Shown: positions 36,224 through 44,754 of the stretch, one piece after another | Layout of the letters: the number at the start of each line of letters is the position of its first letter | How positions within the stretch are numbered: the first letter of the stretch is position 1 | DNA from: Parasphingorhabdus litoris DSM 22379 | Lineage (GTDB): Bacteria > Pseudomonadota > Alphaproteobacteria > Sphingomonadales > Sphingomonadaceae | Length of the DNA stretch: 64,000 nt | NCBI RefSeq assembly: GCF_020906275.1 | Contig: NZ_CP086727.1 | Span: forward strand, 1,736,001 to 1,800,000 | Direction of reading: 5' to 3' | Position numbers and translations under genes: made by a program | Notes under the pieces: generated by a model | The model's input: the letters and a program-made list of their open reading frames with translations, nothing else | Told to the model about the DNA's origin: nothing | Database searches by the model: none

Positions 36224-37480
36224 ATGCGTCGTGTTGTAGTGACCGGACTGGGTTTGGTAACACCTCTTGGTGGAGATGTAGAAACAAGCTGGAGCAACAT
36301 ATTGGCTTCAAAATCCGGTGCTGGAAAGATCACACGCTTTGATGCCTCTAATCAGAAATGTCATATCGCTTGTGAAGTGAAGCCAGCGGACCATGAATAT
36401 GGTTTTGATCCCAATTTGCGTGTTGATCACAAGGTTCAACGGCAAGTTGATCCTTTCATCGTTTATGGCATTGATGCTGCGGGACAGGCATTGGAAGATG
36501 CCGGTCTTACCGAGTTGAGCGATGAAGAGAAGCTGCGCACCGGTTGTTCCATCGGCTCGGGCATTGGTGGTCTTCCTGGTATCGAGAAGGAATCATTGGT
36601 TCTCAACGAACGTGGACCTGGACGGGTGAGCCCGCACTTCGTTCACGGACGATTGATTAACCTGATTTCCGGTCAGGTTTCGATTAAATATGGACTGATG
36701 GGTCCCAATCATTCGGTGGTAACCGCGTGCTCCACCGGTGCTCATAGTATTGGTGACGCAGCGCGGATGATTGCTCTGGATGATGCAGACATCATGCTGG
36801 CTGGTGGTGCCGAGGCAACGATTTGCCCGATTGGTATTGCCGGTTTTGCACAGGCCAAGGCGCTATCCACCAAGCGCAATGACGATCCAACGGCGGCTTC
36901 CCGCCCGTATGACAAAGACCGCGATGGCTTTGTCATGGGTGAGGGCGCTGGTGTCGTTGTTCTGGAAGAATATGAACGGGCCAAGGCCCGCGGAGCGACA
37001 ATCTATGCCGAAGTGGTTGGCTATGGATTGTCAGGCGATGCCTATCACGTGACGGCACCGCATCCCGAAGGTGTCGGCGCCTATAACTCAATGGCAATGG
37101 CGCTGAAGCGTTCGGGCCTGACCACTGCGGATATTGATTATGTCAATGCGCATGGCACCTCGACCATGGCGGATGTCCTGGAACTGGCCGCCGTCCGCCG
37201 CCTGTTTGGCGATGATATCGCAACCATGTCGATGAGCTCAACCAAGTCGGCGATCGGCCATTTGCTGGGCGGTGCAGGTGCGGTGGAGGCGATATTCTCC
37301 ATTCTCGCGCTGCGTGACCAAACCGTACCACCGACGTTGAATTTGGATGATCCGGAAGACAGCTGCGAAGGTGTGGATCTGGTGCCGCATGTGGCCAGAA
37401 AACGGGAAGTGAAAGCCGTGCTCAGCAACAGCTTCGGTTTTGGCGGAACCAATGCCAGTGTCATTATGAAGGCGGTATAG
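36224..37480 (+). CDS. fabF: 3-oxoacyl-ACP synthase II
   Basis: 418 residues. The Cys-His-His triad is visible: VTACSTGAHSIGDA, NAHGTSTM and KSAIGHLLGGAGAVE, with GFGGTNAS near the end. It condenses malonyl-ACP with growing acyl-ACP, being the elongation enzyme that also controls unsaturated chain length. AAGGAG lies seven bases before the ATG. The usual bacterial order acpP-fabF-mltG is preserved, supporting one ancestral operon. Confidence 0.98.
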   Translation: MRRVVVTGLGLVTPLGGDVETSWSNILASKSGAGKITRFDASNQKCHIACEVKPADHEYGFDPNLRVDHKVQRQVDPFIVYGIDAAGQALEDAGLTELSDEEKLRTGCSIGSGIGGLPGIEKESLVLNERGPGRVSPHFVHGRLINLISGQVSIKYGLMGPNHSVVTACSTGAHSIGDAARMIALDDADIMLAGGAEATICPIGIAGFAQAKALSTKRNDDPTAASRPYDKDRDGFVMGEGAGVVVLEEYERAKARGATIYAEVVGYGLSGDAYHVTAPHPEGVGAYNSMAMALKRSGLTTADIDYVNAHGTSTMADVLELAAVRRLFGDDIATMSMSSTKSAIGHLLGGAGAVEAIFSILALRDQTVPPTLNLDDPEDSCEGVDLVPHVARKREVKAVLSNSFGFGGTNASVIMKAV

Positions 37481-37487
37481 CACTATC

Positions 37488-38459
37488 ATGCGGCGCTTCG
37501 GTTGCCTTATCCTTGTTGTTGCAGCGGTCATTGTCGGCCTGGTTGCCGGTAATTTTATCTATGGGTGGACTGCTGCCGGGCCGCTTGAAGCAGAACGCCA
37601 ATTTATTGTTAAACCGGGCTCTAGCCTTGGCATGGCGGCCAAAGCTATGGAAGAGGAAGGGGTTATCAAATCCGCTGATGCCTTCCTCAATCGTGCGAAG
37701 GTTTTTGGCGGTTCGGAACCGATCAAAGCTGGCGAATTTATCATTCCCGCAGGGGCGAGCAATGCAACGATTTTGAGTATCTTGCAGGGCGGAAAAACGG
37801 TGCAGCGGCTGATCACGATACCAGAGGGTACACCGTCGATCATTGTGCATGAAAAGCTCATGGCCGAAAAACTGCTGACTGGTGATATTCCTGTTCCTGA
37901 AGAGGGCTCTGTTTTGCCGGACAGCTATAGCTTCGAGCGGGGGGAAAACCGGGCTGCGGTCGTTGGGCGCATGCAAAAGGCGATGAAAGATACAATTGCT
38001 GAATTGTGGCCCAAGAAAACGGCTGCCAGTGTTGTCAAAACCCCAGAAGAAGCGATCATATTGGCGGCGATCGTCGAGAAGGAAACAGCCCTTGCGCGCG
38101 AACGCCGGACGGTGGCCGCAGTCTATAGCAACCGGATAAACCGCAATATGATGCTGCAAGCAGATCCGACGATTATCTATCCCATTACCAAAGGCAAGCC
38201 GCTGGGAAGGCGCATAAGACAGTCCGAAATCGCTGCGGTGAATGACTATAATACCTATTCTATGGTCGGATTGCCCAAGGGGCCAATCGCCAATCCGGGA
38301 CGCGCATCGATTGAAGCAGTGCTTGATCCGGCGGACAGCGATTATCTTTTCTTTGTCGCAGATGGCAAAGGCGGGCATGTTTTTGCAAAAACCCTGGCAG
38401 AGCATAATGCCAATGTCGAAAAATGGTTCGCCATCCGCCGCGAACGGGGCGAAATGTAG
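37488..38459 (+). CDS. mltG: Endolytic murein transglycosylase MltG
   Basis: 323 residues, seven bases after fabF. One N-terminal membrane helix (LILVVAAVIVGLVAGNFIYGW), a LysM-like region (FIVKPGSSLGMAAKAMEEEGV), then the YceG domain with ILAAIVEKETALARERRTVAAVYSNRINRNMMLQADPT, where the Glu of EKE is the catalytic residue, and GLPKGPIANPG. MltG cuts nascent glycan strands at the inner membrane and sets their length. Linkage to acpP-fabF is common in bacteria. Confidence 0.96.
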   Translation: MRRFGCLILVVAAVIVGLVAGNFIYGWTAAGPLEAERQFIVKPGSSLGMAAKAMEEEGVIKSADAFLNRAKVFGGSEPIKAGEFIIPAGASNATILSILQGGKTVQRLITIPEGTPSIIVHEKLMAEKLLTGDIPVPEEGSVLPDSYSFERGENRAAVVGRMQKAMKDTIAELWPKKTAASVVKTPEEAIILAAIVEKETALARERRTVAAVYSNRINRNMMLQADPTIIYPITKGKPLGRRIRQSEIAAVNDYNTYSMVGLPKGPIANPGRASIEAVLDPADSDYLFFVADGKGGHVFAKTLAEHNANVEKWFAIRRERGEM

Positions 38460-38468
38460 GAAAGCCTG

Positions 38469-38906
38469 ATGGCAATATTTGCGATGAATAATCTGTTGGC
38501 ATCGGTCTTGGCCGTTGCCAGTCCACAATTGCCGGAAAATTCTGAAGACGTTTGGGAGAAGATGGCGCAGACGGCACCAGCTGAACCAGATGGCGAAGCA
38601 TCACAAAAACTGCTTGGGCGCTATTATCTGCGCGGCGTGATGGAAACCGCATCCGGCCTGCAATTGTCGGAAGACGGCAGCTTTCAATGGTATTTGAGTG
38701 TTGGCGCGCTGGATATTTTGACCGGCGGCCGCTGGAGCTTGCAGGACGGGAAGGTGACATTGGTCTATGACCCACCCGCAGAAGGTGCGCGCTATGACCC
38801 ACTAGGAACGGTTGTTATGAAGATCGATGGAGATAATCTTGTACCGCCTGCCAATATGGGGCGGGGCATATATGTCAAAGCGCAGCCTCGACCAGAGAGT
38901 GAATGA
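38469..38906 (+). CDS. Hypothetical protein downstream of mltG
   Basis: 145 residues. A short hydrophobic N-terminus (FAMNNLLASVLAVASPQLP) may be an uncleaved or weak signal. The rest is beta-rich: YYLRGVMETASGLQLSEDGSFQWYLSVGALDILTGGRWSLQDGKVTLVYDP resembles small lipocalin-like or META-type modules, but I cannot assign a family. AGGAAAG precedes the start, ten bases after mltG, so it is probably in the same transcript. Confidence 0.7.
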   Translation: MAIFAMNNLLASVLAVASPQLPENSEDVWEKMAQTAPAEPDGEASQKLLGRYYLRGVMETASGLQLSEDGSFQWYLSVGALDILTGGRWSLQDGKVTLVYDPPAEGARYDPLGTVVMKIDGDNLVPPANMGRGIYVKAQPRPESE

Positions 38907-38912
38907 AGCAGT

Positions 38913-39521
38913 TTAGTCTTCGTCACCGTCAACTGCGGCAGCCACGATGATGATCCCGGCATCGACCATATCTTGATCGTCCGAACCGCCTGACGGCATT
39001 ACAACCATCCTGAGCTTGGTTTTGCCATCCTCATCCGGCGTCCGCCACGACATTGTGTTGAGCGGTGAAAATGGTCCGGGCATGCCATTTTCAGTCATCC
39101 CTACGGCGTTGGCGCGCTTGGTCAGTCGTTCCAGAAAACTGGTCCGCTCCACGCCCAGCATCATTGGTTCGTGAGACGGCTGTGATGTCAGAAGGATGCA
39201 GTAGCGATCCTCCTCATCCTCTCCCCATGTCACGACATAGCGATCAGAAAACAAGTGAAATAGCGAGTCATTTGTAGCGTAGCGTGGGTGCAGCACGTCC
39301 CTGCCTTTGTCGGTAATGGGTAACAGCATCATGCCGGCAAAGGGTGCAATGTCATTTTGAACAAAGCCTAGGCAATCATCGAATATGATCCGCATCACCC
39401 GGGGTTCATTGTCTGCAATTGCGTCGACTTCAGATGCAGAAGCGGCGGTTATCGGCAATATTGCGCACAGAAATGTCGATACCGCATATTTCAATCCGGT
39501 CCATTTTGTTGTCTGCATCAT
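38913..39521 (-). CDS. Hypothetical secreted protein
   Basis: 202 residues (two ATGs at the start; either may be used). A signal peptide ends near ITAASA. The mature part has no repeat or membrane segment and two Cys (FDDCLGF, RYCILL). The C-terminus ends in an acidic VDGDED. The family is unknown. It is convergent with the previous gene, six bases between the ends. Confidence 0.68.
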   Translation of the reverse strand: MMQTTKWTGLKYAVSTFLCAILPITAASASEVDAIADNEPRVMRIIFDDCLGFVQNDIAPFAGMMLLPITDKGRDVLHPRYATNDSLFHLFSDRYVVTWGEDEEDRYCILLTSQPSHEPMMLGVERTSFLERLTKRANAVGMTENGMPGPFSPLNTMSWRTPDEDGKTKLRMVVMPSGGSDDQDMVDAGIIIVAAAVDGDED

Positions 39522-39609
39522 GTTTTCAATCCAAATGGGATGTAGAGAGAACTAAGGTGAACAGCGGCGTTGTCCAGTCGTTGGATAATCCGGCATCAAG
39601 CGATGTTCA

Positions 39610-40740
39610 TTATTGCAAGGAAGCATAAATGGCCTGAACAAGGCCCAAGCCGCGTGGATCGCCCAACAGACCGGATTCCATCCGGTTCATGACATAGGAA
39701 AAACAAAGGCGCTGATCCTGATCGACGAGAACTGTAGAGCCCCCATAGCCGCCCCAGAAGCAGGTATTTTTATTCGGGCTGAGCGGCATGAGCTCATTGT
39801 TCAACCCATAGCCCATTCCAAATACCATAGGGACGCCAAGAACGAGATCGATGCCAGCAGATTGCTGCTCAAAAATTCGCTTGGTTCCGGCTTCGGACAT
39901 TATTTTCTTGCCAAATGCAGAGCCATCATTTGCCATGGCTGTCTGGGCCCGAACGATGGAACGGGCGTTTCCATGACCATTGGCGGCGGGAATTTCCGCC
40001 GCTCGCCATTTCCGTTCACGCGGTTCGGTGGCATCAACTTTTGGGTTGGCGAAAGTGCGAGAGGCAATGGATTGATTTTCTTCCATTTCGATTGGGTCTG
40101 CCGGTGGAATTAAATTCCCGATCCGGTTGTCGAGTTTGGCAGCTGTGCCGATATGAAAGTCGGCGTCAACAGGCTCGGCAATTTCCTGCCGGAAGAAATT
40201 CCCAATGGATTGGCCTGTTACACGGCGCACAATCTCACCGATCAGATGCCCCTGAGTTAGCGCATGATAGCCTGATTGTGTGCCAGGCTCCCACCAGGGT
40301 TTCTGACCCGCCAGACTGCTCGTCATCCACTCCCAGTCATAAAGCGCGTCACCCTCAACGGGTTCGTCCATGCCCGACAGACCCGCGGTATGGCTAAGGA
40401 AATGGCGAACTTCGACCGTCTCTTTGCCATTCTGCGCAAATTCCGGCCAATATTTTGCGGCGGGCGCGTGAAGATCGACCTCTCCGCGATCAGCCAATAA
40501 AAGCAGAGACATGGCTGCCATTGTCTTGGTGCTCGACCAGACGTTGACAATCGTGTCTTCCTGCCAGGCCGTTGTCCGCTCGGCATCGAGATGACCGCCC
40601 CACAGATCAACCACAAATTCACCTTGATAGGTGACAGCAACCGATGCGCCGATATCGTTATGGTCGCGAAAGTTGGTTTGGAACGCCCTTTTTACCGCCT
40701 CAAAACGCGAATCACAGGTTCCGTGAATTTGCTCGGCCAT
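39610..40740 (-). CDS. Serine hydrolase of the class C beta-lactamase/EstB family
   Basis: 376 residues without a signal peptide, hence probably cytoplasmic. The SxxK motif is WSSTKTMAAMSLLLLADRG with Ser nucleophile and Lys; a Tyr in QSGYHALTQGHLIGEIV occupies the YxN position. The C-terminal WGGYGGSTV takes the place of the KTG box. Such members are usually esterases acting on short acyl esters and not lactamases. It lies 23 bases after the nitronate monooxygenase gene on the same strand, so an operon is likely. Confidence 0.88.
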   Translation of the reverse strand: MAEQIHGTCDSRFEAVKRAFQTNFRDHNDIGASVAVTYQGEFVVDLWGGHLDAERTTAWQEDTIVNVWSSTKTMAAMSLLLLADRGEVDLHAPAAKYWPEFAQNGKETVEVRHFLSHTAGLSGMDEPVEGDALYDWEWMTSSLAGQKPWWEPGTQSGYHALTQGHLIGEIVRRVTGQSIGNFFRQEIAEPVDADFHIGTAAKLDNRIGNLIPPADPIEMEENQSIASRTFANPKVDATEPRERKWRAAEIPAANGHGNARSIVRAQTAMANDGSAFGKKIMSEAGTKRIFEQQSAGIDLVLGVPMVFGMGYGLNNELMPLSPNKNTCFWGGYGGSTVLVDQDQRLCFSYVMNRMESGLLGDPRGLGLVQAIYASLQ

Positions 40741-40763
40741 CCGGTCTTCCTCCCGCGCGATTG

Positions 40764-41735
40764 CTAGTAGTTAAAGCGCTCCACAAGGCTTTCACGGGCC
40801 GCCCGATATTCTTCGGTAAACTGATCGACCATTTCTTGCACGGAGACCACATCATCGATCAAGCCAACGCCCTGACCACAGCCCCAAATATCTTTCCAGG
40901 CTTTCTTCTCGGTATTGCCACCGGAACCGAAGTTCATGGTGCTGTAATCGCCTTCAGGCAGATTATCCGGATCCAGGCCTGCATTCTCGATCGATTGGCG
41001 CAGATAGTTGCCTTTGACCCCGGTAAACAGGTCGGAATAAACGATATCTGCTGCCTTGCCCTCTACAATACCCTCTTTATAGCCTTGGTCGGCATTGGCT
41101 TCTTTTGTGGCGATAAAGGCCGATCCGGCATAGCCCAGATCTGCGCCCATGGCCTGGGCCGCCAATATCGATGCACCGGATCCAATGGAACCGGACAAAG
41201 CGATCGGGCCATCAAACCATTGCCGAATTTCCTGCATAAGAGCGAATGGTGATAGCGTCCCGGCATGGCCGCCGGCACCGGCAGCGACAGGGATCAAGCC
41301 ATCGGCGCCCTTTTCAATTGCCTTATGGGCAAAGCGATTGTTGATAATGTCATGCAGCGTAATTCCGCCCCATCCGTGAACGGCCTTGTTGAGATCCTCA
41401 ATCGCGCCGAGAGACGTGATGACGATCGGCACCTTCCACTTGGCACAGGTTTCCATGTCCTGATCGAGACGGTCATTGGACTTGTGGACAATCTGGTTAA
41501 CGGCAAAGGGCGCAGCCGGCTTGTCGGGATTATCCCGGTTCCATGCGGCGAGTTCTTCGGTAATCTGATGCATCCACTCATCGAGCAGGCTTTGCGGCCG
41601 TGCGTTGAGGGCAGGGAAGGATCCGACGATACCGGCTTTACACTGCGCAATGACCAGCTCTGGTCCCGATACGATAAACAGAGGTGAACCGATAAGCGGC
41701 AGGCGAAGATTGTCGAAAATGGCAGGTAAAGTCAT
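40764..41735 (-). CDS. Nitronate monooxygenase (2-nitropropane dioxygenase family)
   Basis: 323 residues. An FMN-binding TIM barrel with LPLIGSPLFIVSGPELVIAQCKAGIVGSFPALN, GADGLIPVAAGAGGHAGTLSPFAL (the catalytic His in GGHAG) and IALSGSIGSGASILAAQAMGADLGYAGSAFIAT. The enzyme oxidises toxic nitronates to carbonyl compounds; many family members have unknown natural substrates. Next to an esterase-like gene. Confidence 0.92.
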   Translation of the reverse strand: MTLPAIFDNLRLPLIGSPLFIVSGPELVIAQCKAGIVGSFPALNARPQSLLDEWMHQITEELAAWNRDNPDKPAAPFAVNQIVHKSNDRLDQDMETCAKWKVPIVITSLGAIEDLNKAVHGWGGITLHDIINNRFAHKAIEKGADGLIPVAAGAGGHAGTLSPFALMQEIRQWFDGPIALSGSIGSGASILAAQAMGADLGYAGSAFIATKEANADQGYKEGIVEGKAADIVYSDLFTGVKGNYLRQSIENAGLDPDNLPEGDYSTMNFGSGGNTEKKAWKDIWGCGQGVGLIDDVVSVQEMVDQFTEEYRAARESLVERFNY

Positions 41736-41838
41736 AAGGTCCCCAATAGAAAGGCTAAACGGAAAAGCTTAGATCTCCGCCATACCGCAAGATGCAGCGG
41801 ATTCCACTGTTATTTTAACCGATTGCTTAATATGGGCG

Positions 41839-43497
41839 CTAAATGCGGTTTACCGCGCTTAGTAGCGCCTCGACTGAGGCTCTGGCCACGTCGCTGTTTA
41901 TGCCGACACCATAGAATTCACGGCCGTCACCGGTCTTGCATTCGACATAGGCGGCCGCTTGCGCGTCCTTGCCTGATCCGAGTGCATGTTCCTGATAATC
42001 CATGATTTCCAGCGTGATGCCCAGTGAAGAGGCGAGGGCGTCGACAACGCTTGATATCAGGCCGTTACCGCGACCGCTCACCGAAGTCTCTCCCTCTGGT
42101 CCCTTGACCTTGCCGACGAAAATCCTCTCGCCGCCCGCCTGGCTTTCCTGATAGTCGATGAGGCTGTAATTGCCGCCGCCGTCGAGATGATAGCGTTTCT
42201 GGAAAGCGCCCCAGATATCCTCGGCAGACAGCTCGCGGCTTGTCTCGTCTGCCAGTTCCTGCACCGTGCGGCTGAAATTCGCTTGCAGGCGTTTGGGCAG
42301 CTTGAGCCCGTAATCCTGTTCCAATATCCATGCGATGCCGCCTTTGCCGGACTGGCTGTTGACGCGGATTACCGCTTCATAATCACGGCCTATGTCGCGG
42401 GGATCAATTGGCAAATAGGGAACATTCCACAGCTCGTCATTGCGCTGTTCCTGGGCTGTAAAGCCTTTCTTGATCGCGTCCTGATGAGAGCCGGAAAAGG
42501 CCGTGAAAACCAGTTCGCCGGCATAGGGATGGCGCTCTGGCACCGGTAGTTGATTGCAATATTCCACCGTATTGACGATCTCATCCATGTCGGAAAAGTC
42601 GATTTTTGGATCAACGCCCTGCGTGTACATGTTCAGACCCAGCGTCACCAGGTCGACGTTGCCGGTCCGTTCGCCATTGCCAAACAGACAACCTTCGACG
42701 CGGTCAGCACCGGCCATCAGGCCGAGCTCTGATGCAGCAATGCCCGAACCACGGTCATTATGCGTGTGGAGGCTGATCACGACATGTTCACGCTTGCTGA
42801 TATGCTTGCACATCCATTCTACCTGATCAGCGTAGATATTGGGCGTAGAGGCTTCGACTGTTGCCGGCAGGTTGAGGATCAGCGGTTTCTCAACGGTTGG
42901 CTCAATAATCTCCATAACTGCTTCGCAAACTTCGAGGCTGAAATCGATCTCTGCGGTAGAGAAGGTTTCCGGCGAATATTCGAAATGCCAGTCGGTATCC
43001 GGATATTTTTCAGCCTGTTCGCGCAGGATGGTTGCGCCTTCTCTGGCAATGTCCTTCACGCCGTCTTTGCCCAGTTTGAAGACAACATCGCGCCATGCCG
43101 GTGACACAGCATTATAAAGGTGGACAATCGCCTGTTTGGCACCCTCCAGGCTGGCGAAGCTGGTTTCGATCAAATCGCGGCGGGACTGGGTCAGTACCTG
43201 CACCATCACATCGTCCGGTATGCTGCCAGACTTGACCAGACCGCTGATGAAATCAAAGTCCGTCGCACCGGCGGATGGGAAGCCGACTTCAATTTCCTTG
43301 ATCCCGATTTTGACGAGCAGATCAAAGAAGCGCTGCTTCTTTTGCGCATCCATCGGATCGATCAGGGCCTGATTGCCGTCTCGCAGATCGGTGGAGAGCC
43401 AGCGCGGGGCCTTGTCAATGGTTCGGGAAGGCCATTGCCGGTCGGGCAAATCTATCTGGCCAAAGGGACGATATTTTTGAGATGGAACAGGATGCAT
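41839..43497 (-). CDS. leuA: 2-Isopropylmalate synthase
   Basis: 552 residues from the ATG giving MHPVPSQKYRPFGQ; a 12-residue upstream extension is not family-like. Motifs: RWLSTDLRDGNQAL (metal Asp), VISLHTHNDRGSGIAASELGLMAGADRVEGCLFGNGERTGN, and a C-terminal LeuA regulatory domain with GKGGIAWILEQDYG. It condenses acetyl-CoA with 2-oxoisovalerate, committing carbon to leucine, and is expected to be feedback-inhibited by leucine. A leader ORF with Leu codons and a terminator hairpin precede it, pointing to transcription attenuation. Confidence 0.96.
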   Translation of the reverse strand: MHPVPSQKYRPFGQIDLPDRQWPSRTIDKAPRWLSTDLRDGNQALIDPMDAQKKQRFFDLLVKIGIKEIEVGFPSAGATDFDFISGLVKSGSIPDDVMVQVLTQSRRDLIETSFASLEGAKQAIVHLYNAVSPAWRDVVFKLGKDGVKDIAREGATILREQAEKYPDTDWHFEYSPETFSTAEIDFSLEVCEAVMEIIEPTVEKPLILNLPATVEASTPNIYADQVEWMCKHISKREHVVISLHTHNDRGSGIAASELGLMAGADRVEGCLFGNGERTGNVDLVTLGLNMYTQGVDPKIDFSDMDEIVNTVEYCNQLPVPERHPYAGELVFTAFSGSHQDAIKKGFTAQEQRNDELWNVPYLPIDPRDIGRDYEAVIRVNSQSGKGGIAWILEQDYGLKLPKRLQANFSRTVQELADETSRELSAEDIWGAFQKRYHLDGGGNYSLIDYQESQAGGERIFVGKVKGPEGETSVSGRGNGLISSVVDALASSLGITLEIMDYQEHALGSGKDAQAAAYVECKTGDGREFYGVGINSDVARASVEALLSAVNRI

Positions 43498-43565
43498 GGT
43501 CGATACTCTTATGCTGCAAGCGATTTCACGCAAGGCGGAAATTGCTAGTTAATTTCAATTTTCTG

Positions 43566-43626
43566 GAAAAAATAATCCCTTAGACGAGGCCGCTGCATCG
43601 AGCAGCAGCATAGCTACGCCTAAGGG
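43566..43626 (-). terminator. Attenuator-like terminator upstream of leuA
   Basis: On the minus strand CCCTTAG (at the leader stop codon) pairs with CTAAGGG, closing a stem with inner GCTGC/GCAGC pairing, followed at once by ATTATTTTTTC. It lies about 70 bases before leuA and no other gene ends here, so its only plausible job is conditional termination of the leuA transcript. Confidence 0.75.
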
Positions 43627-43667
43627 CGCATAAGTCGGTGTAGCTCTAGGTTTGAGACACGTGCCAT
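43620..43667 (-). CDS. leuL: Candidate leuA leader peptide
   Basis: A 15-codon frame, MARVSNLELHRLMRP, lies between the presumed promoter and the terminator stem. It has three Leu codons in six, two of them the rare CTA. A weak TAAGAA Shine-Dalgarno lies upstream. The stop codon is part of the 5' arm of the terminator. Leader peptides rich in the end-product amino acid before leuA are known in proteobacteria; the exact switching order here is not textbook (Leu codons are about 20 bases before the stem). Confidence 0.6.
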   Translation of the reverse strand: MARVSNLELHRLMRP

Positions 43668-43839
43668 GGTCAATGTTCTTATCTGCTGCGGTGTAAAAAT
43701 CAACCATGCTGGTGAATTTATTTTGCAGGAAGTGAAACCTTTTCCCTCGCTTGCGCGAAACCATCAGCGAGCATGATGGCTCAACGAAATTATTTTTACC
43801 CCGAATCACAAGAACTTAAATCTTACCAAGGAACTGAAA

Positions 43840-44325
43840 ATGAAAAATCTAATTGTGCCATTGGCACTTGCACTCGCAGCGACAACCGGGACATTCGCGC
43901 TTCCGATCGACGCTGCCATAGCCGGCCCAACCTATACTGGGGTTAAAGGTGGAAACACTGCGGTAGGCGGATATGATGTCACGTCTTACTTCACCGGTAG
44001 CGGCGTTCCCGTGAAAGGCAGCAAAGCTCACAAAGTCACTTACAAGGGCGCTGACTATTATTTCAGCACGGCTGCCAACGCCAAAAAGTTTAAAGAAAAG
44101 CCAGCGCAATTTGCGCCGCAATATGGTGGCCATTGTGCCTGGGCCATGTCACGCGGCTCGCTCGCTCCCGGAGATCCGCTGGTTTACAAAGTGGTCGACG
44201 GCAAACTCTACCTTAACGTCAACAAACAGGTTCAGAAAACCTGGCTGACCGATGTTGCCGGCTTCATCAAAAAGGCAGACATTAATTGGCCGAAATTCCC
44301 AGACGACGCCAAATTTGGCGGCTGA
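43840..44325 (+). CDS. Exported YHS-domain protein (YHS 'seleno'-protein family), copy 1
   Basis: 161 residues with a signal peptide ending near AAIAG. The YHS domain spans most of the mature part: NTAVGGYDVTSYFTGSGVPVKGSKAHKVTYKGADYYFSTAANAKKF, PAQFAPQYGGHCAWAMSRG and DGKLYLNVNKQVQKTW. The Cys of GGHCAWA sits where some relatives carry selenocysteine, hence the family name. YHS domains are linked to metal (often copper) handling, but no biochemical role is proven for this group. AAGGA precedes the ATG. It is followed 60 bases later by the Cys-Ala repeat protein and then by a second YHS protein. Confidence 0.88.
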   Translation: MKNLIVPLALALAATTGTFALPIDAAIAGPTYTGVKGGNTAVGGYDVTSYFTGSGVPVKGSKAHKVTYKGADYYFSTAANAKKFKEKPAQFAPQYGGHCAWAMSRGSLAPGDPLVYKVVDGKLYLNVNKQVQKTWLTDVAGFIKKADINWPKFPDDAKFGG

Positions 44326-44385
44326 TCGGGTCCCAATTCGTCACGCACCAATCTAACTTAAACACGTATAATGAAGGAAAATACC

Positions 44386-44676
44386 ATGAATAACCAACGT
44401 AAACTTTCCACGATGCTCGCCATTATGGGTGGTCTGTCTCTTGCGACACCGTCAGTCGCATTGGCGACATGTGCGGCTGCCGCTCCAGCAGCCCAGGCAG
44501 CCTGTGGCGCCTGTGCAGCAGCAGCATGTGCCGCATCCTGCGGAGCCTGTGCCGCCGCTGCCTGCGGTGCCTGCGCCGCTGCTGAATGCGCTGCTGCCTG
44601 TGCCGCTGATGCCGGCGCTTGCGCCGCTCAACCAGCTGCTTGTGGCGCCTGTGCCGCCGCCTGTGCACCGCAATAA
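44386..44676 (+). CDS. Exported Cys/Ala-repeat protein between two YHS genes
   Basis: 96 residues from the ATG with AAGGA seven bases upstream; an in-frame ATG five codons earlier supplies that AAGGA and is not preferred. A signal peptide ends about residue 28 (SVALA). The mature 68 residues hold 14 Cys, nearly all others being Ala or Gly, with four CGAC boxes (residues 40-43, 52-55, 60-63, 86-89) and spacers of AAA or AAAA. There are almost no charged residues and no aromatics. Such regular CxxC chains suggest metal binding or extensive disulfides in the periplasm. I do not recognise the family; it lacks the features of DUF2282 bufferins, and no DUF692 maturase is nearby. Confidence 0.78.
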   Translation: MNNQRKLSTMLAIMGGLSLATPSVALATCAAAAPAAQAACGACAAAACAASCGACAAAACGACAAAECAAACAADAGACAAQPAACGACAAACAPQ

Positions 44677-44754
44677 AGAATAGTGGTTTGAGGGGGTTAG
44701 CTTGTGTTACAACCAGCTGCCTCCTCAGTTAGAATTTTGAAAAAGGACTTACCA

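Larger units (their letters stand above)
43498..43839. other. Divergent intergenic region leuA / YHS gene
   Basis: About 340 bases. The left half, on the minus strand, holds the leuA leader and its terminator hairpin. The right half should contain the leuA promoter and that of the YHS-domain gene on the plus strand; I could not place either with confidence. Confidence 0.7.

Noticed and set aside
43555..43809. 84-codon frame on the minus strand with a GVAMLLLDAAASS segment upstream of leuA
   Set aside because: It spans the leader and the terminator stem; its Leu run is formed by the stem itself, and the shorter 15-codon frame fits a leader better.
44423..44683. Several long frames in other phases of the Cys/Ala-repeat gene (His/Arg-rich and Gly/Ser-rich)
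   Set aside because: Products of the same short DNA repeat read in wrong phases; only the plus-strand frame with signal peptide and Shine-Dalgarno is credible.
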